A stretch of DNA of 64,000 bases, taken from positions 1-64,000 of the forward strand of contig JANSWW010000001.1 of assembly GCA_024743275.1 (NCBI GenBank). Reading direction: 5' to 3'. The position numbers and the translations under genes are program-made. The notes beneath the pieces are model-generated. The model searched no databases. It was not told the DNA's origin and worked only from the letters and a program-made list of their open reading frames with translations. The DNA is from Alphaproteobacteria bacterium. Lineage in GTDB: Bacteria; Pseudomonadota; Alphaproteobacteria; JANSWW01. This document shows, one piece after another, positions 35,451 through 46,687 of this stretch; position 1 is the stretch's first letter; each line of letters starts with the position of its first letter.

Positions 35451-36734
35451 ATGCTCTATCAGCTTCACGAACTTCAACGTCTCGCCCTGATGCCGGCCCG
35501 GATGACGGCCGAAAGCCTTCACATGTTCTTCAACAACCCCTTCAACATGTTGGGGCATACACCGGCCGGGCGGGCGCTCGGATCGGGCGCGCATGTGTTC
35601 GAGCAGTTCACCCGGGCCTACACGAAGCCCGAATGGGAAATCGAGACGACCACCATCGGCGGCAAGACCGCCGACGTGACGATCGAGCCCGTGGTGAAGC
35701 GGACCTTCTGTCACCTGGTGCATTTCAAGCGGGACACCACCCGCAAGGACCCGCGCCTTCTGATCGTCGCCCCGTTTTCCGGCCATTACGCGACCCTCCT
35801 GCGGGAAACCGTCGAGGCGATGCTGCCGGACCACGACGTCTACATCACCGACTGGCAGGACAGCCGCCATATTCCAATCTCGTCGGACCGTTTCGGTCTG
35901 TCCGATTACATCGACTATCTGATCGACTTCCTGCACTTCCTGGGGCCGGACACCCATATCATCGGGGTGTGCCAGCCGAGCGTGCCGGTAATGGCCGCCG
36001 TTTCGGTGATGTCCGCCTGGGGCGATGTCTGCGTGCCGGCGTCGATGACCCTGATGGGCGGCCCGATCGACACCCGCAAGGGCGAGACCGAGGTCAACCG
36101 CATGGCCACGGAGCGGGATCTCGACTGGTTCGAGCGCAATGTGGTCACGGTCGTGCCGCCGCCCTATGCGGGGATGGGCCGGCGCGTCTATCCGGGATTC
36201 GTCCAGATAACCAGTTTCATGTCGATGAATCTCGGCCGCCATGTGCAGTCGGCCCAGGAGATGTTCGAGCATCTCGTTCTCGGCGCCGACGAGGCGGCGG
36301 AGAAGAAGAAGAAGTTCTACAACGAATATCTCGCGGTCATGGATTTACCGGCGGAGTTCTATCTCGACACCGTGGACGCCGTGTTCCAGCGCCACCTGTT
36401 GCCGAAGGGCGAGTTGAACCACCGTTGGCAGACCGTCGATACCAGCGCCATCACCCGGACCGCGATCTTCTGTGTGGAAGGCGAGCGCGACGACATCTCC
36501 GGTGTCGGCCAGACCAAGGCGGCCCTCGAGATCACGCCGAACCTGCCGGACAGCATGAAGGCCTATCACCTGCAGATGGGGGTCGGCCATTACGGCGTGT
36601 TCTCCGGTGGGACGTGGAAGCGGGAGATCGCGCCAAAGATCCGGGACTTTATCCGCGAGCATCCGACCACCGGGCTCAAGCCGTTCGAACCGCACGGGCG
36701 CGTCGTCAACCGGATCGAGGACGCGGCGGACTGA
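35451..36734 (+). CDS. phaZ: Intracellular polyhydroxyalkanoate depolymerase PhaZ
   Basis: 427 aa without a signal peptide, so it acts on PHB granules in the cytoplasm. The nucleophile is Cys174 in IGVCQPSVPV, as in R. eutropha PhaZ1-type depolymerases, with Asp in the ERDDISG region and His in GVGHYGVFSG. YITDWQDSRHIPI is also typical of the family. AAGGA lies 11 nt before ATG. Its upstream AT-rich region carries a TGC/GCA-rich stretch. Returns stored PHB to hydroxybutyrate. Confidence 0.94.
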   Translation: MLYQLHELQRLALMPARMTAESLHMFFNNPFNMLGHTPAGRALGSGAHVFEQFTRAYTKPEWEIETTTIGGKTADVTIEPVVKRTFCHLVHFKRDTTRKDPRLLIVAPFSGHYATLLRETVEAMLPDHDVYITDWQDSRHIPISSDRFGLSDYIDYLIDFLHFLGPDTHIIGVCQPSVPVMAAVSVMSAWGDVCVPASMTLMGGPIDTRKGETEVNRMATERDLDWFERNVVTVVPPPYAGMGRRVYPGFVQITSFMSMNLGRHVQSAQEMFEHLVLGADEAAEKKKKFYNEYLAVMDLPAEFYLDTVDAVFQRHLLPKGELNHRWQTVDTSAITRTAIFCVEGERDDISGVGQTKAALEITPNLPDSMKAYHLQMGVGHYGVFSGGTWKREIAPKIRDFIREHPTTGLKPFEPHGRVVNRIEDAAD

Positions 36735-36839
36735 CCGGGCTGATCCGACCCCGCCCCATTTTCGTCCGAGTGAGGCCTTCCCACCGCCACGGAAACGGGT
36801 GTTCATTACATCCGTTCCGATTTCGCGATGGAGGTCCCG

Positions 36840-37589
36840 ATGCGCCGTCTTTCTGCCCTGTCCCTTGTGTCGCTTGTCGTTTGCCTGGCCACCCTCACCG
36901 GTAATCCGGCCCAGGCGGAGGACGCGGTGCGGGATGAGATCATCCTGACCCTCCAGGAAGAGGCTTGGGTCGACGCCACCGATGCCCGGCTGGTGCTCTC
37001 GATCGAGACCGCCGTTTCCGCCGACAGAATGGCGGAGACCCGGCAACGCATCGCGGCCACGCTGGACGACATCGACCCATCCGCTTCCTGGCGCACCACC
37101 CAATTCAACCGCTTTCCCGATCCGACCGGCCTGGAGCGCTGGCGGGTGGTGGCGGAGGCCCGGGTCGCCGAGACGACGGTGGGCGATGTTCGCGGCCGGA
37201 CCGAGGCGGCGAGCGAGGCCGGCTATAAGGTCACGGTCCAAGTGATCGACTTCTCGCCCGGTCCCTCGGCCTATGAGGCGGCCCGGGCGGAACTGCGCCA
37301 AAAGCTCTATGCCGCCGCCAAGGCCGAACGCGACCGGTTGAACGCCGTCTTCACCGAGCGCGGGTTCCGGCTCGCCGAGATCGATTTCGTCGGGCGGATG
37401 ATGGCCCGTGGCGCCGGCGACGCCCGGATGGCCAAGGCGATGGCGCCCCAAATCGTATCGGGCCGGGCCGAGTCGGCCCAGTTCATGGCGGCCGATACGG
37501 GGGTCGTTGGCGGTGGAGCGGGCGGGGCGGCCATGGCGGTGTCCCGCCGGCTGGTCATGAACGCCACGGTGGTGCTGTCTGCCGACTAA
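36840..37589 (+). CDS. Secreted protein of unknown function, 249 aa
   Basis: Starts MRRLSALSLVSLVVCLATL, a Sec signal peptide (cut near AQA-ED), so it is periplasmic. I chose the second of two ATGs because GGAGG then lies 5 nt upstream. The mature part has mixed strands and helices; residues 129-180 form a charged helix. It resembles SIMPL/DUF541-like proteins in layout, but I do not see clear motifs. It is a single gene between phaZ and dapC. Function unknown. Confidence 0.75.
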   Translation: MRRLSALSLVSLVVCLATLTGNPAQAEDAVRDEIILTLQEEAWVDATDARLVLSIETAVSADRMAETRQRIAATLDDIDPSASWRTTQFNRFPDPTGLERWRVVAEARVAETTVGDVRGRTEAASEAGYKVTVQVIDFSPGPSAYEAARAELRQKLYAAAKAERDRLNAVFTERGFRLAEIDFVGRMMARGAGDARMAKAMAPQIVSGRAESAQFMAADTGVVGGGAGGAAMAVSRRLVMNATVVLSAD

Positions 37590-37710
37590 GTCGCTGACAC
37601 CAAATTGATCCTGTGTCTTAAATCTAGCGAATAACCCTCTGTATTGCCGAAAGAATCACAGAAGGGTATGGTAAGGGTCCGAGAACCGAAACCGGCGGAG
37701 GCCCCGGGCT

Positions 37711-38922
37711 GTGCTGAACCATACCCTCGATGCGCTGGATACCTATCCCTTCGCTCTGCTGCGCGGCCTGTTGGATGATGTGGCCCCGCCGGAGGGTGTC
37801 GAGCGTACCATGTTGCAGATCGGCGAGCCGCAGCTGCCGGTGCCCCCCATGGTCGGGGAGGCGATTGCCGCCGCCTCGGCCGGATGGACCAAATACCCGC
37901 CCAATGACGGCACGCCGGTCTTCCGGCAGACGGTGAAGGCCTGGCTCGACCGCCGCTACGGCCTGCCGACCGATCTGATCGACCCGGACCGCAACGTGCT
38001 GCCGATCCCGGGGACACGGGAGCCGCTCTTCATGCTTGGCCATGTGGCGATCCCGGAGAAAAAGAACGGTCAGGTGCCGGTCGTGCTGATGCCGACCCCC
38101 TGCTATCACAGTTATTGGGCCGCGGCGCTCGCCCATCGGGCCGAGCCCCACTACATGGCGGCGACGCCGGAGAACCGCTATCTGCCGACGGCCGACAGCG
38201 TCGACAAGGCGCTGCTCGACCGGGCCGCCATCGTCTATGTCTGTTCGCCGGCCAATCCCCAGGGGACCGTGGCCGACGTCGCCTATTGGAAGGCCTGGAT
38301 CGAGGCGGCTCAGGCCCATGACTTCCTGCTGGTGATCGACGAGTGTTATTCCGAGATCTATCCGGATCCTTCGAAGCCGCCGACCGGTGGGCTCGAGGGG
38401 GCGGTCGCGGCGGGCGGTGGTTCCGTGGGCGGGTCCCTTAAAAACGTCGTCGTTATGCACTCGCTTTCCAAGCGCTCGGGCGTGCCGGGTCTGCGCTCCG
38501 GCTTCATGGCCGGCTGCCCGGACGTGATCGCCCACTACAAGCGTCTCGTCGGCTTCGCCTGTTCGCCGACGCCGTTGCCGGTGCTCGAGGCCGCCGTGGG
38601 GCTGTGGTCGGACGAGGCCCATGTGGAGGCGGCGCGCGCCGTCTACCGGGCCAACATCGACGTCGCCGAGACGCTGCTGGGCCATCATCCGGGGTTCGTG
38701 CGGCCGGAAGCCGGGTTCTTCGTCTGGATGGAGGTCGGGGACGGTGCCGCCGTCGCCAGGAAGCTCTGGGCCGAGCATGGCATCCGGCTGATGCCGGGCG
38801 CCTTCATGGCCAAGGAGGATTCCGCCGGCCGCAATCCGGGCGCGCCCTTCATCCGCGTCGCCCTGGTCCACGAAACCGCGAAAGCCGAGCAGGCGCTCAC
38901 CCGCCTCGCCGAGGCCCTCTAA
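37711..38922 (+). CDS. dapC: Aminotransferase class I/II, succinyldiaminopimelate transaminase-like
   Basis: 403 aa from GTG. PLP-dependent fold-type I enzyme; Lys254 in HSLSKRSGVPGLRSGF binds PLP, and SPANPQGTV and VIDECYSEIY are the other signatures. The MLQIGEP and PPNDGTPVFR blocks match the DapC group, which makes N-succinyl-L,L-diaminopimelate for lysine and cell-wall synthesis. A close aminotransferase of other specificity is possible. It sits just before ftsK, with 15 bp between them. Confidence 0.8.
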   Translation: MLNHTLDALDTYPFALLRGLLDDVAPPEGVERTMLQIGEPQLPVPPMVGEAIAAASAGWTKYPPNDGTPVFRQTVKAWLDRRYGLPTDLIDPDRNVLPIPGTREPLFMLGHVAIPEKKNGQVPVVLMPTPCYHSYWAAALAHRAEPHYMAATPENRYLPTADSVDKALLDRAAIVYVCSPANPQGTVADVAYWKAWIEAAQAHDFLLVIDECYSEIYPDPSKPPTGGLEGAVAAGGGSVGGSLKNVVVMHSLSKRSGVPGLRSGFMAGCPDVIAHYKRLVGFACSPTPLPVLEAAVGLWSDEAHVEAARAVYRANIDVAETLLGHHPGFVRPEAGFFVWMEVGDGAAVARKLWAEHGIRLMPGAFMAKEDSAGRNPGAPFIRVALVHETAKAEQALTRLAEAL

Positions 38923-38937
38923 CCGTCGAGGCCCGCC

Positions 38938-41415
38938 ATGAGCACCAGCCTGAACGCCACCCAAGAAAGCCGCTTCCTGCCGGAGGCGACCCGCGCCTGG
39001 CTGCTCCGGCGTTGGCGCAATCTGGTGGCGCTGGCGCTTCTCGCGGCGGGTGGGTTGCTGATAACCGCCCTGGTCGGGTTCGATCCGGCCGACCCCAGCC
39101 TGAACGCCGCGACCGATGGCCCGGTGGCGAACCCGCTCGGCCCGGTGGGCGCGCTTGCCGCGGATCTCGGGCTGCAAAGCCTGGGGCTTTCCTCGGCCCT
39201 GCTGGCGGTGGTTTTGATGTTCTGGGGCGGACGTCTGCTGTCCGGGCGTGGGTTGCGGCATCCTCTTCTGAGGGTCGCCGTGCTGGCGCCGGCCCTGGTG
39301 ATCGCCGCCGGTGCCCTGGCGGCCCTGTCGCCGCCGGCCGCCTGGCCGCTCGATATCGGGCTGGGCGGGTTCGTCGGCCTGCTGATCATCGGTCCGGCCG
39401 CCCAGATCCCGGCCCTGTTCGGCACCGGCATGGATGCGGAGATCGCCGGCGGCGCTCTCGGTCTGGTCAGCCTGCTCGCCATCGCCTGGGCCTTGGGACT
39501 GAGCCTTGGGGAATGGAAATGGATGGCGCGCAAGTTGCTCGCGGCTGGCCGTCTTTCGGGCATCGGATTGGCAAGGCTCGCCGGTTTCGGCGGCCGGGCC
39601 GTCGGACGGGGTGTCGGGGCGGGTGTGGCCCTGGCCCGTGGCAGGGTCGGCGGCGGCGAGGGGGCCGAACCGAGGCTCCTGCCGCCCCATGCGGACGATC
39701 TGGAGAACATGCCGGAAGAAGACAGGTCGGAGGACGCGGAGCCGCCCCAGGCCGATATCGCGGAGCAGGAGAGCAAGGCGCCGGTCCGCCGCTCCCACCG
39801 GGCGAGTGCCCGGGTCGAGCCGCCGGTGATCGAGCCGAAACGCGCGAAGCCGAAAAAGGCGACCCAGGGTACGCTCGATCTGCCCGGGGTGGGAGATTAT
39901 CAGATGCCGCCCCTGGCGCTCCTGGAGGAGCCGGACGCCGACAACGGGCCGCGTTTCGACAACGCCGCCCTGGAGGCGAACGCCCGGCTGCTGGAGGGCG
40001 TGCTGGCCGACTTCGGGGTCAAGGGCGAGATCGTCAAGGTTCGGCCCGGTCCGGTCGTCACCCTCTATGAGCTGGAGCCGGCGCCGGGGACCAAGTCGAG
40101 CCGGGTCATCGGCCTGTCCGACGATATCGCGCGGTCGATGAGCGCGATTTCCGTGCGGGTCGCCGTCGTGCCCGGACGGACCGTGATCGGCATCGAATTG
40201 CCGAACGCCAAACGGGAGATCGTCCTGCTGCGCGAGATCTTCGAGGCCGATACCTTCGCCAAATCGAAGATGAAGCTGCCGCTCACCTTGGGGAAAGATA
40301 TCGGTGGGTCGCCCGTGGTGGCCGATCTCGCCAAGATGCCGCATTTGCTGGTCGCCGGGACCACCGGCTCCGGCAAGTCGGTGGCGATCAATACCATGAT
40401 CCTCTCCCTGCTCTACCGCCACACGCCGGAGCAGTGCCGCCTGATCATGGTCGACCCGAAGATGCTGGAACTCAGTGTTTATGACGGCATCCCGCATCTC
40501 CTCTCGCCGGTGGTCACCGACCCGAAAAAGGCGGTGATGGCCCTGAAGTGGACCGTACGGGAGATGGAGAACCGCTACCGTAACATGTCCAAGCTCGGGG
40601 TCCGGAACATCGAGGGCTATAACAGCCGTCTGGCGGAGGCCCGGAAGAAGGGCGAGGTCCTGAAACGCCGGGTTCAGACCGGCTTCGACCCGGAAACCGG
40701 CAAGCCGGTCTTCGAGGAAGAGGCGATGGATCTCACGCCGCTGCCCTATATCGTCGTCGTCGTCGACGAGATGGCCGACCTGATGTTGGTCGCCGGCAAG
40801 GAGATCGAGGCGACGATCCAGCGGCTCGCCCAGATGGCGCGGGCGGCGGGCATCCACCTGATCATGGCGACCCAGCGCCCGTCCGTGGACGTCATCACGG
40901 GGACCATCAAGGCGAATTTCCCGACCCGGATCAGCTTCCAGGTCACCTCCAAGATCGACAGCCGCACCATCCTCGGCGAGGCTGGGGCCGAGACCCTGCT
41001 CGGCATGGGCGACATGCTCTATATGGCCGGCGGCGGCCGGATCACCCGTGTGCATGGCCCCTTCGTCTCCGACGGCGAGGTGGAGGAGGTGGTGATGCAT
41101 CTGAAGGATCAAGGCGATCCCGACTATGTCGAGAGCGTCACGGAGGAGGACGAGGAGAATCCGATTTCCTTCCCCGGCCTCGAGGGCGCCGAAACGGGGA
41201 GCAATTCGGACAGCGGCGACGCGCTGTTCGACAAGGCGGTGGATCTTGTCGCCCGCGAGCGCAAGGCATCGACCAGCTTCGTCCAGCGTCACCTGCAGAT
41301 CGGCTATAACCGGGCCGCCCGCCTTATCGAGCGGATGGAGGCGGAGGGCATGGTCTCCAAGGCGAACCATGTCGGCAAGCGCGAGGTCCTGCTGCCGCCG
41401 GCCCGCGAGGAATAG
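38938..41415 (+). CDS. ftsK: DNA translocase FtsK
   Basis: 825 aa. Four or so membrane helices occupy about 28-190, then a Pro/Glu-rich linker of about 110 residues, then the RecA-like motor: Walker A GTTGSGKS at 474-481, Walker [13 protein letters not shown], and [13 protein letters not shown]. The C-terminal winged-helix gamma domain (about 760-820) recognises KOPS sites. It coordinates terminus segregation with division and activates Xer recombination. It follows dapC by 15 bp. A bidirectional-looking hairpin lies after its stop. Confidence 0.97.
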   Translation: MSTSLNATQESRFLPEATRAWLLRRWRNLVALALLAAGGLLITALVGFDPADPSLNAATDGPVANPLGPVGALAADLGLQSLGLSSALLAVVLMFWGGRLLSGRGLRHPLLRVAVLAPALVIAAGALAALSPPAAWPLDIGLGGFVGLLIIGPAAQIPALFGTGMDAEIAGGALGLVSLLAIAWALGLSLGEWKWMARKLLAAGRLSGIGLARLAGFGGRAVGRGVGAGVALARGRVGGGEGAEPRLLPPHADDLENMPEEDRSEDAEPPQADIAEQESKAPVRRSHRASARVEPPVIEPKRAKPKKATQGTLDLPGVGDYQMPPLALLEEPDADNGPRFDNAALEANARLLEGVLADFGVKGEIVKVRPGPVVTLYELEPAPGTKSSRVIGLSDDIARSMSAISVRVAVVPGRTVIGIELPNAKREIVLLREIFEADTFAKSKMKLPLTLGKDIGGSPVVADLAKMPHLLVAGTTGSGKSVAINTMILSLLYRHTPEQCRLIMVDPKMLELSVYDGIPHLLSPVVTDPKKAVMALKWTVREMENRYRNMSKLGVRNIEGYNSRLAEARKKGEVLKRRVQTGFDPETGKPVFEEEAMDLTPLPYIVVVVDEMADLMLVAGKEIEATIQRLAQMARAAGIHLIMATQRPSVDVITGTIKANFPTRISFQVTSKIDSRTILGEAGAETLLGMGDMLYMAGGGRITRVHGPFVSDGEVEEVVMHLKDQGDPDYVESVTEEDEENPISFPGLEGAETGSNSDSGDALFDKAVDLVARERKASTSFVQRHLQIGYNRAARLIERMEAEGMVSKANHVGKREVLLPPAREE

Positions 41416-41472
41416 GCGTCGGGCGGGCGCCGGCCGGGTGGAAGGCGCTTCGAACACCTGAAACCGGACAAC

Positions 41473-41500
41473 AAAAAAGCCCGCCGGAGGGCCGGGCTTT
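41473..41500 (-). terminator. Terminator between convergent ftsK and the atp operon
   Basis: AAAGCCCG / CGGGCTTT stem with a 9-nt loop. On the - strand it is followed by TTTTTTG, so it ends the atpHAGDC transcript. On the + strand the run of T is short, so it is weaker for ftsK. Confidence 0.85.
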
Positions 41501-41523
41501 GAGAAGGTTCGTCGCCTTCTTTC

Positions 41524-41925
41524 TCAGTCGGCGAACGCCAGTTTGGTTTCGGCGCTCTTCTTCTTGGATTCGGCCGCTTCGCGTTCCGCGTCGGACTCCG
41601 CGAATTTGATCTCTTTGTCGAGCTCTTCGATCCGGGCCTGCAGGCCGGCCTTGTCGATCTCCTCCACCGGGGTGGCGTCTTCGGCCAGCACGGTGCAACG
41701 GGTCTCGTTCACCTCGGCGAAACCGCCGGCGACGAAGATCCGGTCCTTGACCGAACCGCCCTCATAGATCTCGAGGACCCCCGGGGCCAGGGTGGAAATG
41801 AACGGCGCATGGCGCGGCATGGCCGCGAACAGGCCCTCCGTTCCCGGCACGACCACCATCTCGACCTGCTCGGAGACGAGCAGCTTTTCCGGGGAGACCA
41901 GTTCGAATTCCGTCGTTTCCGCCAT
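41524..41925 (-). CDS. atpC: ATP synthase epsilon subunit
   Basis: 133 aa, the usual length. FELVSPEKLL start, PGTEGLFAAMPRHAP and a helical C-terminus rich in Glu/Lys, as in F1 epsilon, which links gamma to the c-ring and regulates ATPase. GAGGGG 8 nt before ATG. Last gene of atpHAGDC. Confidence 0.96.
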   Translation of the reverse strand: MAETTEFELVSPEKLLVSEQVEMVVVPGTEGLFAAMPRHAPFISTLAPGVLEIYEGGSVKDRIFVAGGFAEVNETRCTVLAEDATPVEEIDKAGLQARIEELDKEIKFAESDAEREAAESKKKSAETKLAFAD

Positions 41926-41993
41926 CGGAAAACCCCTCAATCAATCGGGCTCAATCAATCGGGACCGGCCGGATGCGACCGGTCCCTTTCCCA

Positions 41994-44358
<2,365 letters not shown>

Positions 44359-44406
44359 GGGCTGGCTTCCGTCCTTCCCTTAACTGTCGGTCGAGACGCC
44401 CGCCGG

Positions 44407-45936
44407 TTAGGCGAACGTCTTGACGAACCCGTCCATGAAGTCTTTCAGCTTCGCTTCCAGATCCTTGGAAAGCGCGCCCTCGGTGCGGATCGCATCGAGG
44501 ATGTCCTTGCCCTTGCCGCGCAGTTCGGAGAGCAGCGAGGCCTCGAACTTGCCGACCTGGGCGACGTCGACACCGTCGAGGTAACCGCGCACACCGGCGA
44601 AGATCACGCAAACCTGCTCCTCGACCTTGAGCGGGCTGTATTGCGGCTGCTTCAGCAACTCGGTCAGTCGCACGCCGCGGGCCAGCAGCTTCTGGGTCGC
44701 CGCGTCCAGGTCGGAGGCGAACTGGGCGAACGCTTCCATTTCGCGGTACTGGGCGAGTTCCAGCTTGATGGAGCCGGCGACCTGTTTCATGGCCTTGATC
44801 TGGGCGGAGGAGCCGACCCGGCTCACCGACAGACCGACGTTCACCGCCGGGCGGATGCCGCGATAGAACAGACCGGTCTCAAGGAAGATCTGGCCGTCGG
44901 TGATCGAGATCACGTTGGTCGGAATAAACGCCGACACGTCACCGCCCTGGGTCTCGATGATCGGCAACGCGGTCAGCGACCCGGCGCCGTTGGCGTCGTT
45001 GAGCTTGGCGGCCCGCTCCAGCAGGCGGGAGTGGAGATAGAACACGTCGCCCGGGAACGCTTCACGCCCCGGCGGGCGGCGCAGCAGCAGGGACATCTGA
45101 CGATAGGCGACGGCCTGCTTGGACAGATCGTCATAGATCATCAGGGCGTGCATGCCGTTGTCGCGGAAGAACTCGCCCATCGCACAACCCGAATAGGGGG
45201 CGAGGAACTGCAGCGGCGCCGGCTCGGAGGCCGTCGCGGCGACGACGATGGAGTATTCCATCGCGCCGTATTCCTCGAGCGTCTTCACGATCTGGGCGAC
45301 CGTGGAACGCTTCTGGCCGACGGCGACATAGACGCAGTAGAGCTTCTTGCTCTCGTCGTCGCTTTCGTTGACGGCCTTCTGGTTCAAAATGGCATCGACG
45401 GCGACCGCTGTCTTGCCGGTCTGACGGTCACCGATGATCAGTTCCCGCTGGCCACGGCCGATCGGGATCAGCGCGTCGATCGACTTGATGCCGGTCTGCA
45501 TCGGCTCGTGCACGGATTTCCGCGGCATGATGCCCGGGGCCTTAACCTCGACCCGGGTCCGGGTCACGTCCTGAAGCGGACCCTTGCCGTCGATCGGATT
45601 GCCGAGCGGGTCGACGACGCGGCCGAGCAGGCCCTTGCCGACCGGGACGTCCACGATGGCGCCGGTCCGCTTGACGGTGTCGCCTTCCTTGATGTCGCGG
45701 TCGTCGCCGAAGATCACGACACCGACGTTGTCGCTTTCCAGGTTCAAAGCCATGCCTTTGATGCCGGTCGGGAATTCGACCATCTCACCGGCCTGGACCT
45801 GATCCAGACCGTAGACACGGGCAACGCCATCGCCCACGGAGAGCACGGTGCCGACCTCGGCAACCTCGGCTTCGGTGCCAAAGCTTTCGATCTGATCTTT
45901 CAGAATCGAAGAAATTTCGGCGGCGCGGATATCCAT
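44407..45936 (-). CDS. atpA: ATP synthase alpha subunit
   Basis: 509 aa, the usual size. [16 protein letters not shown] start, Walker A GDRQTGKT at about 170-177, and [32 protein letters not shown] is the alpha/beta signature. Non-catalytic nucleotide-binding subunit. The ATG shares its A with the atpH stop (TGATG), so translation is coupled. A TTG one codon upstream is not needed. Confidence 0.98.
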   Translation of the reverse strand: MDIRAAEISSILKDQIESFGTEAEVAEVGTVLSVGDGVARVYGLDQVQAGEMVEFPTGIKGMALNLESDNVGVVIFGDDRDIKEGDTVKRTGAIVDVPVGKGLLGRVVDPLGNPIDGKGPLQDVTRTRVEVKAPGIMPRKSVHEPMQTGIKSIDALIPIGRGQRELIIGDRQTGKTAVAVDAILNQKAVNESDDESKKLYCVYVAVGQKRSTVAQIVKTLEEYGAMEYSIVVAATASEPAPLQFLAPYSGCAMGEFFRDNGMHALMIYDDLSKQAVAYRQMSLLLRRPPGREAFPGDVFYLHSRLLERAAKLNDANGAGSLTALPIIETQGGDVSAFIPTNVISITDGQIFLETGLFYRGIRPAVNVGLSVSRVGSSAQIKAMKQVAGSIKLELAQYREMEAFAQFASDLDAATQKLLARGVRLTELLKQPQYSPLKVEEQVCVIFAGVRGYLDGVDVAQVGKFEASLLSELRGKGKDILDAIRTEGALSKDLEAKLKDFMDGFVKTFA

Positions 45937-46496
45937 CAACCAACCCCTTTCATCGCATGCTGCAGTCGCTGCAACTTGGTCCGGATCGAGAAATCAATAA
46001 GCCGGGAACCAACCCGGACGACCATCCCGCCGATCAGGGCGGCATCGGTCTTTTGTTCAACGGCGATCTTCGCCCCCAGCGCGCCCTTGAGCGCGTCCGT
46101 GACGGCTGCGACCTGAGCGTCGGAGAGCGGCACGGCGGAGGTCACCTCGGCGGTGACTTCGCCCCGGCGCTTCGCGAGCTCCGCCAGGAAGGCCTTGATC
46201 ATCGCGTCGAGCGCGAACAGGCGGCGGTTCATCGCCACGGTGCCCACGAATTTCTTGACGAGATCCTGGGCGCCCGCCTTATCGAGCACAGCGGCCAGGC
46301 CCTTGGCCTGGTCTTCGCGGCTGATCACCGGGGAACGCACCACACGGGTCAGATCGTCCGACTCCGCCATCATCGCCCGAAGCGCGCGGAGGTCGTCCGC
46401 GACCTGGTCCAAAACTTTGTTCTGGTCAGCCAATTCATAGAGCGCGGATGCGTAACGCTCGGCGATACCGGCCTGACCTTGCGTGTCGTTCGCCAA
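45936..46496 (-). CDS. atpH: ATP synthase delta subunit
   Basis: 186 aa in the OSCP/delta family: [14 protein letters not shown] at the start and [14 protein letters not shown] near 115 with a [23 protein letters not shown] end, typical. It joins F1 to the peripheral stalk. The start is TTG, supported by AGAGGTG 6 nt upstream and by the family N-terminus; no ATG is near. First gene of atpHAGDC. Confidence 0.94.
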   Translation of the reverse strand: MANDTQGQAGIAERYASALYELADQNKVLDQVADDLRALRAMMAESDDLTRVVRSPVISREDQAKGLAAVLDKAGAQDLVKKFVGTVAMNRRLFALDAMIKAFLAELAKRRGEVTAEVTSAVPLSDAQVAAVTDALKGALGAKIAVEQKTDAALIGGMVVRVGSRLIDFSIRTKLQRLQHAMKGVG

Positions 46497-46620
46497 CGGA
46501 ACACCTCTAGGTCTTGTATTTCTTGCGGAAAAAGGCGCCGCCCGGCACGCTCACCGACCTTTAGCACACACAGGTCATAGAAAACGGTCCCGCCGGACAC
46601 CCCGCCCGAAAGCGGTGGCG

Positions 46621-46648
46621 ATGTAACACGTCACCTGAAGGCGTGCAA
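46621..46648 (-). promoter_or_regulatory. Candidate promoter of the atp operon
   Basis: On the - strand, TTGCAC and TTACAT are separated by 16 bp, about 125 bp before atpH, in the 191-bp gap between priA and atpH. Reasonable sigma-70-type spacing, but unconfirmed. Confidence 0.35.
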
Positions 46649-46687
46649 GCGGACTCGGACGCGTTGCAGACCCCATCATGACGCTTT

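Noticed and set aside
37624..41457. 1277-codon - strand frame across dapC and ftsK
   Set aside because: Antisense to two well-supported genes; the long frame is a high-GC effect.
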